A DNA stretch of 64,000 bases from Methylocaldum sp002005105 (GTDB lineage: Bacteria > Pseudomonadota > Gammaproteobacteria > Methylococcales > Methylococcaceae). The notes below the pieces were generated by a model. It was not told the origin of the DNA and did not search any database. It saw nothing but the letters and a program-made list of their open reading frames with translations. Shown here piece after piece: positions 8,609 to 16,726 of this stretch; the first letter of the stretch is position 1; each line of letters begins with the position of its first letter. The stretch is taken from assembly GCF_051027545.1 (NCBI RefSeq), contig NZ_CP194902.1, positions 1,488,001 through 1,552,000 on the forward strand, written 5' to 3'. Both the position numbers and the translations under genes were made by a program.

Positions 8609-9337
8609 CTAACTCAAAGCTCGAATCATCAACACTATTCCGGCGATGGCCAGAAAACCCGCGAAGATGCGGCGGTACCTGGCTTGCTCGATGTGCGTGT
8701 AAAGCATTTCGTCGGTCAGCAGAAAAACCAGAGCGCCGACTACCAGATAGATTGCATTTTCGGCAAAAGGCACATCGATCTGCGACCGGCTGAACAGCCA
8801 CAAGGTGAGGATTTGCGCCACGGCAAAGGTGGCGTAGGAAGCCGCAACGGTGACGCGGGCCACATCCTTTGCATAGTCCTTGTGGTGCACCAGCGCCGTG
8901 AGGAGCGAGCCGCCCAGATTGCTGAGCCCGTGTATAACGCCCATGGTCGCGAAGTAAGCCTTTTCGTACTTCATCAGGGCGTCGATGGCGCGGGTCACGG
9001 TCGGCGAATATTCCTTCAAGGCGATGAGCAGCAGAAACGATCCGATCAACACGCCGATGTTGATCCGGGTATGAGTCACCAGGAACAGAAAGAGCGCGAT
9101 GGGCGGCAGCGTCAGAAACAGCACGTTCCGGTAAAAGGTAAAATCGATGTGGGCATGGTGCTTCGCGATCTGCAACAGATTGATGGCGATCGAAATCGGC
9201 AGCAGCACGATAAGCACGTCCACGAATTCGTAACCGAGCAGCAACAGGATCGGCGTGCCGAACAGCAAGACGCCTGCGCCGAAAATGGACTGCACGGTGG
9301 CCGTGGCGACCACGGTCAGCAGAATGTCGACCGACAT
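8609..9337 (-). CDS. Sulfite exporter TauE/SafE family protein
   Basis: This is a 242-residue integral membrane protein with about seven hydrophobic helices. It matches the TauE/SafE anion-permease family, including paired glycine/proline helices such as FGAGVLLFGTPILLLLGYE near the N-terminus and a second half starting GVIHGLSNLGGSLL. A strong ribosome site (GGGGGAA) precedes the ATG. The stop lies three bases before the crcB start, so the two membrane proteins are co-transcribed. The substrate could be an anion such as sulfite, sulfonate or another oxyanion. The neighbour suggests anion homeostasis, but that is inference. Confidence 0.82.
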   Translation of the reverse strand: MSVDILLTVVATATVQSIFGAGVLLFGTPILLLLGYEFVDVLIVLLPISIAINLLQIAKHHAHIDFTFYRNVLFLTLPPIALFLFLVTHTRINIGVLIGSFLLLIALKEYSPTVTRAIDALMKYEKAYFATMGVIHGLSNLGGSLLTALVHHKDYAKDVARVTVAASYATFAVAQILTLWLFSRSQIDVPFAENAIYLVVGALVFLLTDEMLYTHIEQARYRRIFAGFLAIAGIVLMIRALS

Positions 9338-9649
9338 GAATTCCCCCTAGGCTTGATCTCGTTGGCTTCCGCCACTCGTTAAACCGGGCTTCGCGCAGTC
9401 AGGGAAGCCCGGATGTCATAGGCTTTCCCCAAGCTGCCGTTCGCCCCGTAATGTTTTTATGGCGCGCCATTGTAAACCTTCAGGCTACAGAAGGTATCGG
9501 AACGGGTGCGTCGGGCGGGCTCTTTGTCAGCTCGAATCCCGTGTCGCGAAGCCGCTCGCCATTCGATCGGGTCACGTCGGCCCCGGCGCCGCACCGAAGC
9601 CGCCGGGCGCGCATCGGAATTCACGGGCACAGCCTCGCCGTCCCCGGCG
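9338..9649. other. Intergenic gap and 5' leader of tauE/crcB operon
   Basis: No supported gene. 9384-9392 (CCGGGCTTC) and 9404-9412 (GAAGCCCGG) form a 9-bp hairpin in the leader of the minus-strand tauE/safE-crcB operon, about 45 bases upstream of the ATG. I looked for the fluoride (crcB) riboswitch core in this leader and did not recognise it. The remainder is GC-rich and unremarkable. Confidence 0.5.
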
Positions 9650-10627
9650 TCAGGCGCCCAGGCGATCGCCGGCGGAGAGCGCCGTGGCCGGCGGGACGCG
9701 CCGGCCGTCGACCGTGATCACCTCGAGCCGAAGCCACGCGTCCGCGCACGCGGCCCACACTTCACCTCCGGGCATCGTCTCGATCGTCCCCGGCGGCGCA
9801 GAGCTCGGCTCTCCGGTGGGCGAGGTTTTCACGATCCCGATCTCCCGAGCGCCGGCCCGCGTCTTCGGTGCTCCCCACGGAGACGGGAAGGGGAAATAGC
9901 AAAAGGCGCGGACGAAGCGGTCGACGTCGGCGGCGGGGCGATCCCAAGACAGCGTGCCGCCCTCGGGGATTACCCTGCCGAAGTATTCGCGCATCGTGAG
10001 ATCTTGCTCGATGTGGGGAATGGAGGCCGGGTCGAGGGCGGCCGCGGCGACCAGAGTGGAGAGGAGAGAGAGACCCTCTTCCACGCAGCGCAGGCCCACC
10101 GAAAATGCGGTGTCGCTTTCGGTCAGGTCGAAGAGCGTCTGATAGGCGATGGGTCCGGTATCGATGCCGGCGAACATGCGATGAACGGTGACGCCGTACC
10201 GGTGTTCGCTGCGGAGGATGGCCCAGCCCGGCGCGTAGAGACCGGCATAACGGGGCAGGGGGCCCGGGTGCACGTTGAACGCGCCGATCCGGGGGGCCTC
10301 CAGGATCGAGCCATTTACGACGTGCAGCGAGTGGACGTTGAGCAGGAGGTCCACATTCTCTTTGCGGAAAATGTCGGCGAGAGCGGCGTCTTTGACGGCC
10401 GAGGCGGGCAAGAGACAATGTCCGCGCCTTTCGGCGTACGACCACAAGGCCGATTTGCGCGTGTCCGGAGGCGACGTGAGCACCATCGCAACCCGGTGTC
10501 CGCTTTCGTCTAGCGCCTTCAAGGCGCGGAGCCCCGCACCTTCCTCGGCCACCAGGGCAATATTCAAGCGATATTGCTCGCTCACGGGTGCCATTCCGTA
10601 GCTTCCCATGCAAGATGCGGTCATCAT
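9650..10627 (-). CDS. Formyltransferase-family protein (Fmt-like)
   Basis: This is a 325-residue cytoplasmic protein with the formyl-THF-dependent transferase fold. A Rossmann-like start (LNIALVAEEGAGLRALKALDE) leads to the catalytic block LLLNVHSLHVVNGS, then FNVHPGPLPRYAGLYAPGWA with its conserved His, then MFAGIDTGPIA with the catalytic Asp. A small C-terminal domain follows. The block differs from true methionyl-tRNA formyltransferase (HPSLLPxxRG), so another amine acceptor is more likely, such as an amino sugar, a peptide or a hydroxamate precursor. AAGGGA precedes the ATG. No biosynthetic neighbours identify the acceptor. Confidence 0.78.
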   Translation of the reverse strand: MMTASCMGSYGMAPVSEQYRLNIALVAEEGAGLRALKALDESGHRVAMVLTSPPDTRKSALWSYAERRGHCLLPASAVKDAALADIFRKENVDLLLNVHSLHVVNGSILEAPRIGAFNVHPGPLPRYAGLYAPGWAILRSEHRYGVTVHRMFAGIDTGPIAYQTLFDLTESDTAFSVGLRCVEEGLSLLSTLVAAAALDPASIPHIEQDLTMREYFGRVIPEGGTLSWDRPAADVDRFVRAFCYFPFPSPWGAPKTRAGAREIGIVKTSPTGEPSSAPPGTIETMPGGEVWAACADAWLRLEVITVDGRRVPPATALSAGDRLGA

Positions 10628-10657
10628 GAGTAGATCCCTTACAACATGAATTTCAGA

Positions 10658-11020
10658 TCAACGCGCTTCTTCGATTTCCCCGGATTCGGGAGCCGGTGAT
10701 TCTGTCGACGAGTCGCGGGTTTCTTCGGAAGCGCTCGGGTTGCGAACGCGATGCCAGTCGTATGGAAGCACAAACGTATCGAAGACGGCCGAAAAAGGCA
10801 GATCGAAAATAAGGACGGATGCCACCAGTCCGTTGAGCCATGCGGATGCCGAACGCTCGCCGCCGAAAATTTCGCCGATCTCTTTCGCGTCTTGCCGAAC
10901 GCCGGGGTAAACCGCCCACTCGTTTTCGAGTATCTCGGTCCTCGCCCGTATGCTCGAGCAACCGGCGGCCAGGGCGATCACAAGAACAATAACGGCCCAT
11001 TTTCCAACGTCAACTTTCAT
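10658..11020 (-). CDS. YceK/YidQ family lipoprotein
   Basis: This is a 120-residue lipoprotein. The signal ends in the lipobox LAAGC (Cys21). The mature part follows the YceK/YidQ pattern: VYPGVRQDAKEIGEIF, a hydrophobic segment with FDLPFSAVFDTFVLPYDW, and an acidic tail rich in Ser and Glu. The family is usually near or in the outer membrane and has no defined biochemical role. The gene follows the formyltransferase gene on the same strand upstream of it by about 30 bases, so they may be co-transcribed. Confidence 0.83.
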   Translation of the reverse strand: MKVDVGKWAVIVLVIALAAGCSSIRARTEILENEWAVYPGVRQDAKEIGEIFGGERSASAWLNGLVASVLIFDLPFSAVFDTFVLPYDWHRVRNPSASEETRDSSTESPAPESGEIEEAR

Positions 11021-11466
11021 CGCGTTTCCTTATAAACGAATAGAGGTGTCACGGTTATATGGAAGCCGAGCTTTCGGGAACGGATTGACGAATCATCCGA
11101 TCCTGGAGAAGCAAAGAGAGGGGCGGTAGAGGCTTCCGAAATGAAGGCGGTCTCCCGGCGGACGAACATCTCAATCCGGTTGTCTGTCAGGCGAGGCCCG
11201 CTGGCACCGCCATCGGCTCGAGCATCAGCATCATGAAGCTAGGTCAAACTAGCTCTTGATGTCAAATTTCGTCAATAGGGTGTTCTCCTGGCTGGACGGC
11301 GTTAGACCTTGCATTTCGCATTTTCATCTATGCTTGAGCTAAACCACTGAGGTCGGGGGCGCCGGGCGGCCGATCATGACACAGGGCGAGGGTAAATGAG
11401 CCTTATGTCTCTACGGTTTTTATTGCACTTCTGACGCAACGATCAAGTAGAAGAGGACCATCATTC
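11021..11466. other. Intergenic region, no gene seen
   Basis: This 446-base stretch separates the divergent lipoprotein and V4R genes. It should hold both promoters. An AGAGGACC ribosome site lies just before 11467. I see no repeat of the window's families, no hairpin with a T run and no small gene that I can support. Confidence 0.4.
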
Positions 11467-11982
11467 ATGCATTCGACAACCCCATTTACCGGCTCGGCGA
11501 AAGTGCTTGAAGCCGGGTACCCCACGGTCGATATTGCCAACGCCTTGAACATCGTGCGTCCCAGCCTCGGGGATGATGCCGGTGTGGCGCTCTTCAGACT
11601 GCTGAGACTGGTGGCGATCGAAGATATCCTCGGCAGGGGTGCCTCGGCGATGGCCTATTACGCCGGCAAAAAACTGGGCATGGGTCTTGGAATCGGCAAG
11701 CTCGAAGACTTTCTCGGGCTCTGCGCGGCCCTCAAGATCGGAATCATCGAAGTCCCCTTGCTGACCGAGGACAAGATTCATGTCGATGTCTACGAATGCG
11801 TCACGTGCAGCGGTCTCCAACCCGTGGGGCGTACACTCTGCCATTTTGAGGGAGGGCTGATCGCCGGGGTCGTGGAGCACGTAACGCGAAGACGCACGCA
11901 AGCCGTGGAGGTAAGCTGCATCGGCGGATTGGGCGACCGTACCTGTGGTTTTGATCTCGAACTCCTCGGCGAGATCAAATAG
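11467..11982 (+). CDS. V4R-domain protein (4-vinyl reductase-like)
   Basis: This is a 171-residue soluble protein. The C-terminal half is a V4R domain: the segment VYECVTCSGLQPVGRTLCHF at about 112-131 and the terminal SCIGGLGDRTCGFDLEL match the Cys-containing pattern of BchJ, XylR-type sensor domains and archaeal V4R proteins. V4R domains bind small hydrophobic ligands or metal, and stand-alone members are often encoded near regulators. No chlorophyll genes are present, so 4-vinyl reductase activity is unlikely. A ribosome site AGAGGACC precedes the ATG. Monocistronic. Confidence 0.75.
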   Translation: MHSTTPFTGSAKVLEAGYPTVDIANALNIVRPSLGDDAGVALFRLLRLVAIEDILGRGASAMAYYAGKKLGMGLGIGKLEDFLGLCAALKIGIIEVPLLTEDKIHVDVYECVTCSGLQPVGRTLCHFEGGLIAGVVEHVTRRRTQAVEVSCIGGLGDRTCGFDLELLGEIK

Positions 11983-12061
11983 CCGGTCAAGAGTTCTATC
12001 CCGAGCGCCCTGTCGATTGACTCGCCAGCCCGATAAGCTGCCGGGTCGGCGGATCAAAAAC

Positions 12062-12496
12062 CTAGTTATTTGAAATTTGCGATGCGCTTCCTGGGATGGC
12101 ATCGGCCCGAACTCGCTTACGCGTGAGCAGCCATCCGAGGTAAGCCGCGGCAGCGACGTCATACGTGAGGCAGAAGGCAGGCCACCAGGCCGGCACTCCG
12201 GGGTTTGCGATGAACCGGCCATGGACGAAATCAAAGATGCCGTGTGCGAGCAGGGCGGCAACGATAAGCCACAAGGTGTACTTGAATCCGGCGATAGAGG
12301 CGCCAAAAAACACCGCGGCAACGATGAGCTCAATAATCAATGCGTTCATGGAACCGCCCACGACCGCAAAGAGGACATAGTACGACGCGATGACGATCAT
12401 CACCGTGGGATAAAACGCACGATCACGATCCAGGCCGAACAAGGTCGCCGACAGGCCGATCACAATGGCCAGAACCGCTCCGATCAGAAACGCCAT
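12062..12496 (-). CDS. Integral membrane protein, unknown function
   Basis: This is a 144-residue polytopic protein with four or five hydrophobic helices at about 3-20, 28-45, 48-68, 72-90 and 102-122. A conserved-looking segment LLAHGIFDFVHGRFI with two His lies in the middle, and the tail is short and basic. A clear GAGGAGC ribosome site precedes the ATG. I do not recognise the family with confidence; uncharacterised small membrane proteins with an HGxxDxxH-like motif exist in many proteobacteria. It converges with the V4R gene. Confidence 0.7.
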   Translation of the reverse strand: MAFLIGAVLAIVIGLSATLFGLDRDRAFYPTVMIVIASYYVLFAVVGGSMNALIIELIVAAVFFGASIAGFKYTLWLIVAALLAHGIFDFVHGRFIANPGVPAWWPAFCLTYDVAAAAYLGWLLTRKRVRADAIPGSASQISNN

Positions 12497-12697
12497 GCTT
12501 GCTCCTCGGTTGAATTGCTATCCGACGAAGTGAAAAAAATCGCTTCGAGCATTTTGGGACGTTTAATCCGTTGAATGTGCATAGGCTGAGTTTTCGATCC
12601 AAGGATTTTTCAACATTCCGGCACTGATGTTCGGCGGACGCACGCAAGCGGAGTCTAGCGACGTTGCGGCCGGTCCGCTGAAACACCCTTTCGGGCT

Positions 12698-13294
12698 TCA
12701 TCTATCCACGACGAGGTCCACGAATATGCCCGTACCGATATCGAACTCCCCGATGACCCGGATGGTGCCGGGGTGATAGTCGTCATAGACGATCACGTGG
12801 ACGTGGTCGGCCCTATCCCTCGGATGCCGGATGAGCCAGGCGCCCGGCGGCACCTTGGCGCGCAACCGATGGCACTGGCCGGGAGGAGGCTGGTGCCCGG
12901 CAGGTCGGCCCGGATACCAGACGCGGCATTCGCCCGGAGGGGGATAATGCCCCGGCGGGATATCGAGGCGGGTGTAGCCGTGTTCGTGGAAGTAAGGGTC
13001 ATGCCTATCATCATCCCAGTCCTTCCCGGAGTAATGTCGGTCTTCTTCCTTTTTCCAATCCTTACCACCCTCCCAGTGCTTATCCTCCTTTAGCTCCATT
13101 CCGGGGTAATACCGGTCTCTTTCCTTTTTTCCCGACTTTCCGCTATCCCGGTGCTCTTCTCCTCTCCAGTCGCTATCCGAGTAATACCTATCCTTCCCCT
13201 TCCCGGACTCGTCCTTTCCTTCGTCCGCTACTGCCGCGCCGAAGCAGCAAACGGCAAGAGCGACGGATAAGATCAGCCTGTTCGACATGTTCAT
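12698..13294 (-). CDS. Exported repeat protein with PPGHxPPPGxC module
   Basis: This is a 198-residue exported protein with a signal peptide (cleavage near VADEG). Residues ~25-95 are a charged, low-complexity region of imperfect repeats (KDRYYSDSDWRGEEH, RDRYYPGMELKEDKHW, EDRHYSGKDWDDDRH). It is followed by the module LDIPPGHYPPPGECRVWYPG and QPPPGQCHRLRAKVPPGAWL, seen in many uncharacterised proteobacterial exported proteins. A short beta-rich C-terminus follows. The RYY/HYS repeats with an about 20-residue period suggest an extended surface-binding segment. Function unknown. Confidence 0.75.
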   Translation of the reverse strand: MNMSNRLILSVALAVCCFGAAVADEGKDESGKGKDRYYSDSDWRGEEHRDSGKSGKKERDRYYPGMELKEDKHWEGGKDWKKEEDRHYSGKDWDDDRHDPYFHEHGYTRLDIPPGHYPPPGECRVWYPGRPAGHQPPPGQCHRLRAKVPPGAWLIRHPRDRADHVHVIVYDDYHPGTIRVIGEFDIGTGIFVDLVVDR

Positions 13295-13483
13295 TGTTTT
13301 TCTCCGAAACGTCTAGATCAGCACCGTGGGTTGGTTCAGATAAATATAACCACGATTAACGAGGCTGCTGGTGTCGTTACTGCGATTGGTTTCTTGCCCC
13401 AGCCGTACTCGCTCCCTATCTGCTTCGGACACGGCGGATCTTCAGCCGAGGGTAGCGGAGCGAGCTGTGTGCCACCAGGGTCA

Positions 13484-14764
13484 CTACTGGTAATGAACTT
13501 TTGTGATCTTGGTCCATCGATTGCCAGGGAAATATGTGTGCAGATGCCTGAACATTGCGCCGGAGTCGGGTTGGCGGATACATCCTCCACGGGATGAACG
13601 TACCAGCATGTGCAGAGCCTCTGGCAATCTCGGGTCGCGCGGAGCCGTTCTCGCCCATGCCATAACCAAACCGGAAAGGTAATCGGTGGCATTGGAAGTT
13701 CTGCGCAGCTGCTGCCGTTCCACCCGGAGCGCCTCGATCGACTTCGGCGAGAGAAACTTGGGAGGAGGTTCGTCCATAACCGTGCCATACCCCATCTGAG
13801 CCCAAAAGACACTGGAGGGAAAGCCGCACCACCAGTTCTCTCGTTCACCATCCTGCGCCATCGAGCGACGCACATTGACCTGCGCGAACTCGTCCAGCGC
13901 CACCGAGTAAGTGATTTTGTCGCTCATGTTGCCGACCATGCCCGGATAGCGCGCGATCAGCATGGCGCCGAAGGCCCGGCGTCGGTTTCCGCCCGGCCCT
14001 CTAAGCATTTCGTCGACTAGACGTCCGGCTTCGGGGATCAGGTGTTTGATTCGGGGCGCGAATCTCCTTAGCACATCCCAGCGTTCGAGAACGAATGCAC
14101 GCGTCCAGACCACCAGCGTCAGCTCGCGGCGAAACTTGTCCGGCAGTTTCTTCATGGCTGCGATTTGCGCCAGTTCATCGAGCGGAAGCCCCTCGTTGTC
14201 CTGGGCTTTTACCCAGTCGAGAACTTGCGGGCTTTGTCCGTACGCCGACAATCGATTGTCCAATACCGTGGCCGCGTTTCTGAACGCATCCGCGTGACAA
14301 TTCAGAAATTCCACGAAGCTGTATTCAGGGTGAGACGAACGGGTGTCGATCGTTGGAACTTCGGGAACCGCGCCGACCTTTGCTCGCGCGCGCTGCCACT
14401 CGCTCAGGGCAGACTGGAATTTATCCTCGGCAGTCGGTTCATAGCCATAGAACCCGCGTGCATCCGTGTACCAGCAGGGATCGTGGGGACGGAGCCGTTC
14501 CATGTCGTTTTGCGTGATTGGCAATCCGGCCAAGCTTCGATAGGCGATGAACAGATAAAAATGATCGTAGGTCGGCTTGATCACGCCCAGCCGCCCCTGC
14601 GAGTACGTTTCGAGGTCCGTCATAGGCCATGCCGGCGGCTCGAAGATATTTCCCGGATAGGACGGGTCCTCCGGGAACCGGCACTCGCGCTTTCCGGACT
14701 CCGCCAACGCCGCGGAAGCCATGGCCGCAAACAAGGCAAGCAGGATGCACCTAGCAGATTTCAT
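13484..14764 (-). CDS. Exported hypothetical protein
   Basis: I do not recognise this family. The ATG at 14764 follows AAAGGAAAAGC and opens a signal peptide (MKSARCILLALFAAMASAAL), giving 426 residues. The mature protein begins with a Cys-containing segment and is then mostly helical, with repeated patterns such as LDEFAQVNVRRSMAQ and PDKFRRELTLVVWTRAFVLE that would suit alpha-solenoid-like packing. The periplasm is the likely location. The frame is open 35 codons further upstream, but those residues would precede the signal peptide and are rejected. It lies just downstream of the lexA-like gene in the same orientation. Confidence 0.75.
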   Translation of the reverse strand: MKSARCILLALFAAMASAALAESGKRECRFPEDPSYPGNIFEPPAWPMTDLETYSQGRLGVIKPTYDHFYLFIAYRSLAGLPITQNDMERLRPHDPCWYTDARGFYGYEPTAEDKFQSALSEWQRARAKVGAVPEVPTIDTRSSHPEYSFVEFLNCHADAFRNAATVLDNRLSAYGQSPQVLDWVKAQDNEGLPLDELAQIAAMKKLPDKFRRELTLVVWTRAFVLERWDVLRRFAPRIKHLIPEAGRLVDEMLRGPGGNRRRAFGAMLIARYPGMVGNMSDKITYSVALDEFAQVNVRRSMAQDGERENWWCGFPSSVFWAQMGYGTVMDEPPPKFLSPKSIEALRVERQQLRRTSNATDYLSGLVMAWARTAPRDPRLPEALHMLVRSSRGGCIRQPDSGAMFRHLHTYFPGNRWTKITKVHYQ

Positions 14765-14909
14765 GCTTTTCCTTTTTGCTCGAATGGTTTTAGCAAGCCA
14801 CGGCTCTTTGTTGGTTGTTGCTGGTTGTGGATCTTGCTCGTCCCCAAGTCTCCACCTGACAACCAGCAAATCAGCAAGAAGCGATATGACGTGCAGCTCA
14901 ATCGGTCCG

Positions 14910-15482
14910 TTAATAGTGACGAATCAACCCAACCACGACACCAAGAATAGTGAAGTCCTCGGTAGGTTGGATCGCTGCGTAATTCTGATTCTCCGGCAAC
15001 AATATCGGCCGTCCTTGGTTGAGCCTGAGCCGTTTGAGTGTTAGTTCGCCTTCAAGGGCTGCCACTACGATTTGTCCATCCAATGCGGTTGACTGCCTTT
15101 CAACAACGACAATGTCATTTTCAAGGATACCTGCGTCCACCATGGAGTCACCTTTAACCCGGATCAACATAGTATTGGTCGGGTCACGGACCAGGTAGGA
15201 ATCTATAGACAAATCATCAAGAATGGCTTCCTCCACAGGGCTGGGCAGGCCCGCGTGCAGGTTCTCACCGATAGAGCGTTCGAAAAACCTCTTGCCTGGT
15301 CGTAGCCGTCGATCTGGTGCGCTGTCGAGGAACTGTTGTTCCTTCAACCGGCCAATCATCTGCGCAACTGATGCCTTGGACGATAGCCCAACCAACCGTC
15401 CGATCGCGGCATACGACGGCAAGGTCTTATGCTTAGCGTAGTAGCTACGCAGCGCCGCAAGGTATTGACTATCCGAAGGCAT
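14910..15482 (-). CDS. lexA: LexA-family self-cleaving repressor
   Basis: This is a 190-residue LexA-like repressor. The N-terminal winged HTH covers about residues 1-62 (LPSYAAIGRLVGLSSKASVA). The linker contains an Ala-Gly pair (NLHAGLPSP) suited to autocleavage. The S24 protease domain has the Ser in KGDSMVDAGI and the Lys in ELTLKRLRL. It is divergent from tcmP with only 47 bases between the starts. That gap carries a GAAC-N4-GTTC operator. No ribosome site precedes the ATG, and the best promoter places the transcript start at the ATG. It may be a second, island-specific LexA rather than the chromosomal SOS regulator. Confidence 0.85.
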   Translation of the reverse strand: MPSDSQYLAALRSYYAKHKTLPSYAAIGRLVGLSSKASVAQMIGRLKEQQFLDSAPDRRLRPGKRFFERSIGENLHAGLPSPVEEAILDDLSIDSYLVRDPTNTMLIRVKGDSMVDAGILENDIVVVERQSTALDGQIVVAALEGELTLKRLRLNQGRPILLPENQNYAAIQPTEDFTILGVVVGLIRHY

Positions 15483-15488
15483 GTTCGT

Positions 15489-15517
15489 ACGCTACCGAAC
15501 GAACGTTCGGTAGTCAA
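15489..15517 (-). promoter_or_regulatory. SOS-like operator and leaderless promoter of lexA
   Basis: ACCGAACGAACGTTCGGT (15494-15511) contains GAAC-N4-GTTC, the Gram-positive (Cheo) LexA box. On the minus strand TTGACT (15512-15517) and TAGCGT (15489-15494) are spaced 17 bases, so the box fills the promoter spacer. The start of transcription would fall at or next to the lexA ATG. The same box lies 18 bases before the tcmP ATG, so one repressor dimer could shut both directions. Confidence 0.65.
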
Positions 15518-15529
15518 TAGGGACGCTAC

Positions 15530-16726
15530 ATGACAGATAATAATGCCATTCCGGATTCTTACGATGGGCGTGAGCAGGCGCTGATCAAGCACGAACTGCT
15601 CAGAAGCTACCTCCAACAACTGTTTCGAATTATTGGAATGAGCGCTGGACGTAACAGACGCATTGATCTCTGCTACGTCGACTGTTTCGCTGGTCCATGG
15701 GGCGATGATTCCGAAGACATGGAGGGCACCTCCATTGCAATATCTCTGCGCACTTTGGATGCCTGTCATCAGACACTTGCCAGCCATGGCATCGATGCGA
15801 ACATCCGTGCGCTCTATATTGAGAAAGATCCGCCCGCATTTGCTCGTCTCGACACTTATCTACACGGCAACACTCCCAGAGGCATTTGCTCAGAGTGTTG
15901 GAAAGGAGATTTCGTAGATTTGCGCGACAAGCTTTTGCAGTGGGCAACTCGGGATGCTTTCGTGTTCTTCTTCATAGACCCAAAGGGCTGGAAGGAAGTC
16001 GGCATCGAGATTCTACGTAGGTTGCTGCAGCGTCCGCGTTCGGAGTTTCTTATCAACTTCATGTATGACTTTGTGAATCGCACCATGTCGATGGGGGACT
16101 GGCAGCAGGAAATGGCGGAACTCTTGGGCGAAACGATAAACCTCGATGGAATGTGCCCTAAGGAAAGAGAGCAATTGATCCTGAGGACCTACCGCGAGAA
16201 CTTAAAGCGCTGCCTGCCTGTTCCTAAGCCTGAGTACCGGCCGAGATCGGCCTATGTTCGGGTGCTGGATCCGACCAAGGAGCGTCCCAAGTATCACCTT
16301 GTCTATGTCACCTCTCATCCGCAGGGGATTGTGGAGTTCATGACGATTTCGGAACAAGTTGATCTAGTACAGAAGAAAGTGCGAGCCCTCAAAAAAGGCG
16401 TTGAGCGGGAGCGGCGCACAGGCACACCAGATATGTTTGGCGCGGAAACGTTCGTTGATCAGAGTGCCGGGCATGTCAGCCCAGAAGATGTAGATCGTTT
16501 TTGGTTGGACTATCTGAAGTCAGGTATTCGCCGTATCGGTCGTAATGAATTTGCCGACATCCTAGAAGAAACAGACTGGTTTCCCCGCGATCTGCAGGCT
16601 TCGTTGGTCCGCCTCATAAAACGCGGTCTAGTATCCAATCTGGATGCAGTTGGCCGTCGACCCAAGAAACCGCTGCACTTTGAAAAAGGTGGCGAGCGTT
16701 TGCAACTAGTGGAGCGAGCAACATGA
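15530..16726 (+). CDS. tcmP: Three-Cys-motif partner protein TcmP
   Basis: This is a 398-residue protein of the TcmP family, always found beside a DUF5131 (Gp37/Gp68) three-Cys protein. The N-terminal ~200 residues resemble a class I methyltransferase-like Rossmann fold: LCYVDCFAGPWGD, then ALYIEKDPPAFARL, then FFFIDPKGW in the position of motif IV. The C-terminus (about 300-390) is winged-helix-like (RNEFADILEETDWFPRDLQA). No activity is established for the family. The start is preceded by AGGGACGC and the SOS-like box. Its stop overlaps the next start (ATGA). Confidence 0.88.
   Translation: MTDNNAIPDSYDGREQALIKHELLRSYLQQLFRIIGMSAGRNRRIDLCYVDCFAGPWGDDSEDMEGTSIAISLRTLDACHQTLASHGIDANIRALYIEKDPPAFARLDTYLHGNTPRGICSECWKGDFVDLRDKLLQWATRDAFVFFFIDPKGWKEVGIEILRRLLQRPRSEFLINFMYDFVNRTMSMGDWQQEMAELLGETINLDGMCPKEREQLILRTYRENLKRCLPVPKPEYRPRSAYVRVLDPTKERPKYHLVYVTSHPQGIVEFMTISEQVDLVQKKVRALKKGVERERRTGTPDMFGAETFVDQSAGHVSPEDVDRFWLDYLKSGIRRIGRNEFADILEETDWFPRDLQASLVRLIKRGLVSNLDAVGRRPKKPLHFEKGGERLQLVERAT

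Noticed and set aside
9338..9420. Fluoride riboswitch upstream of tauE/crcB
   Set aside because: I could not find the conserved core expected for the crcB motif. Only a simple 9-bp hairpin is visible.
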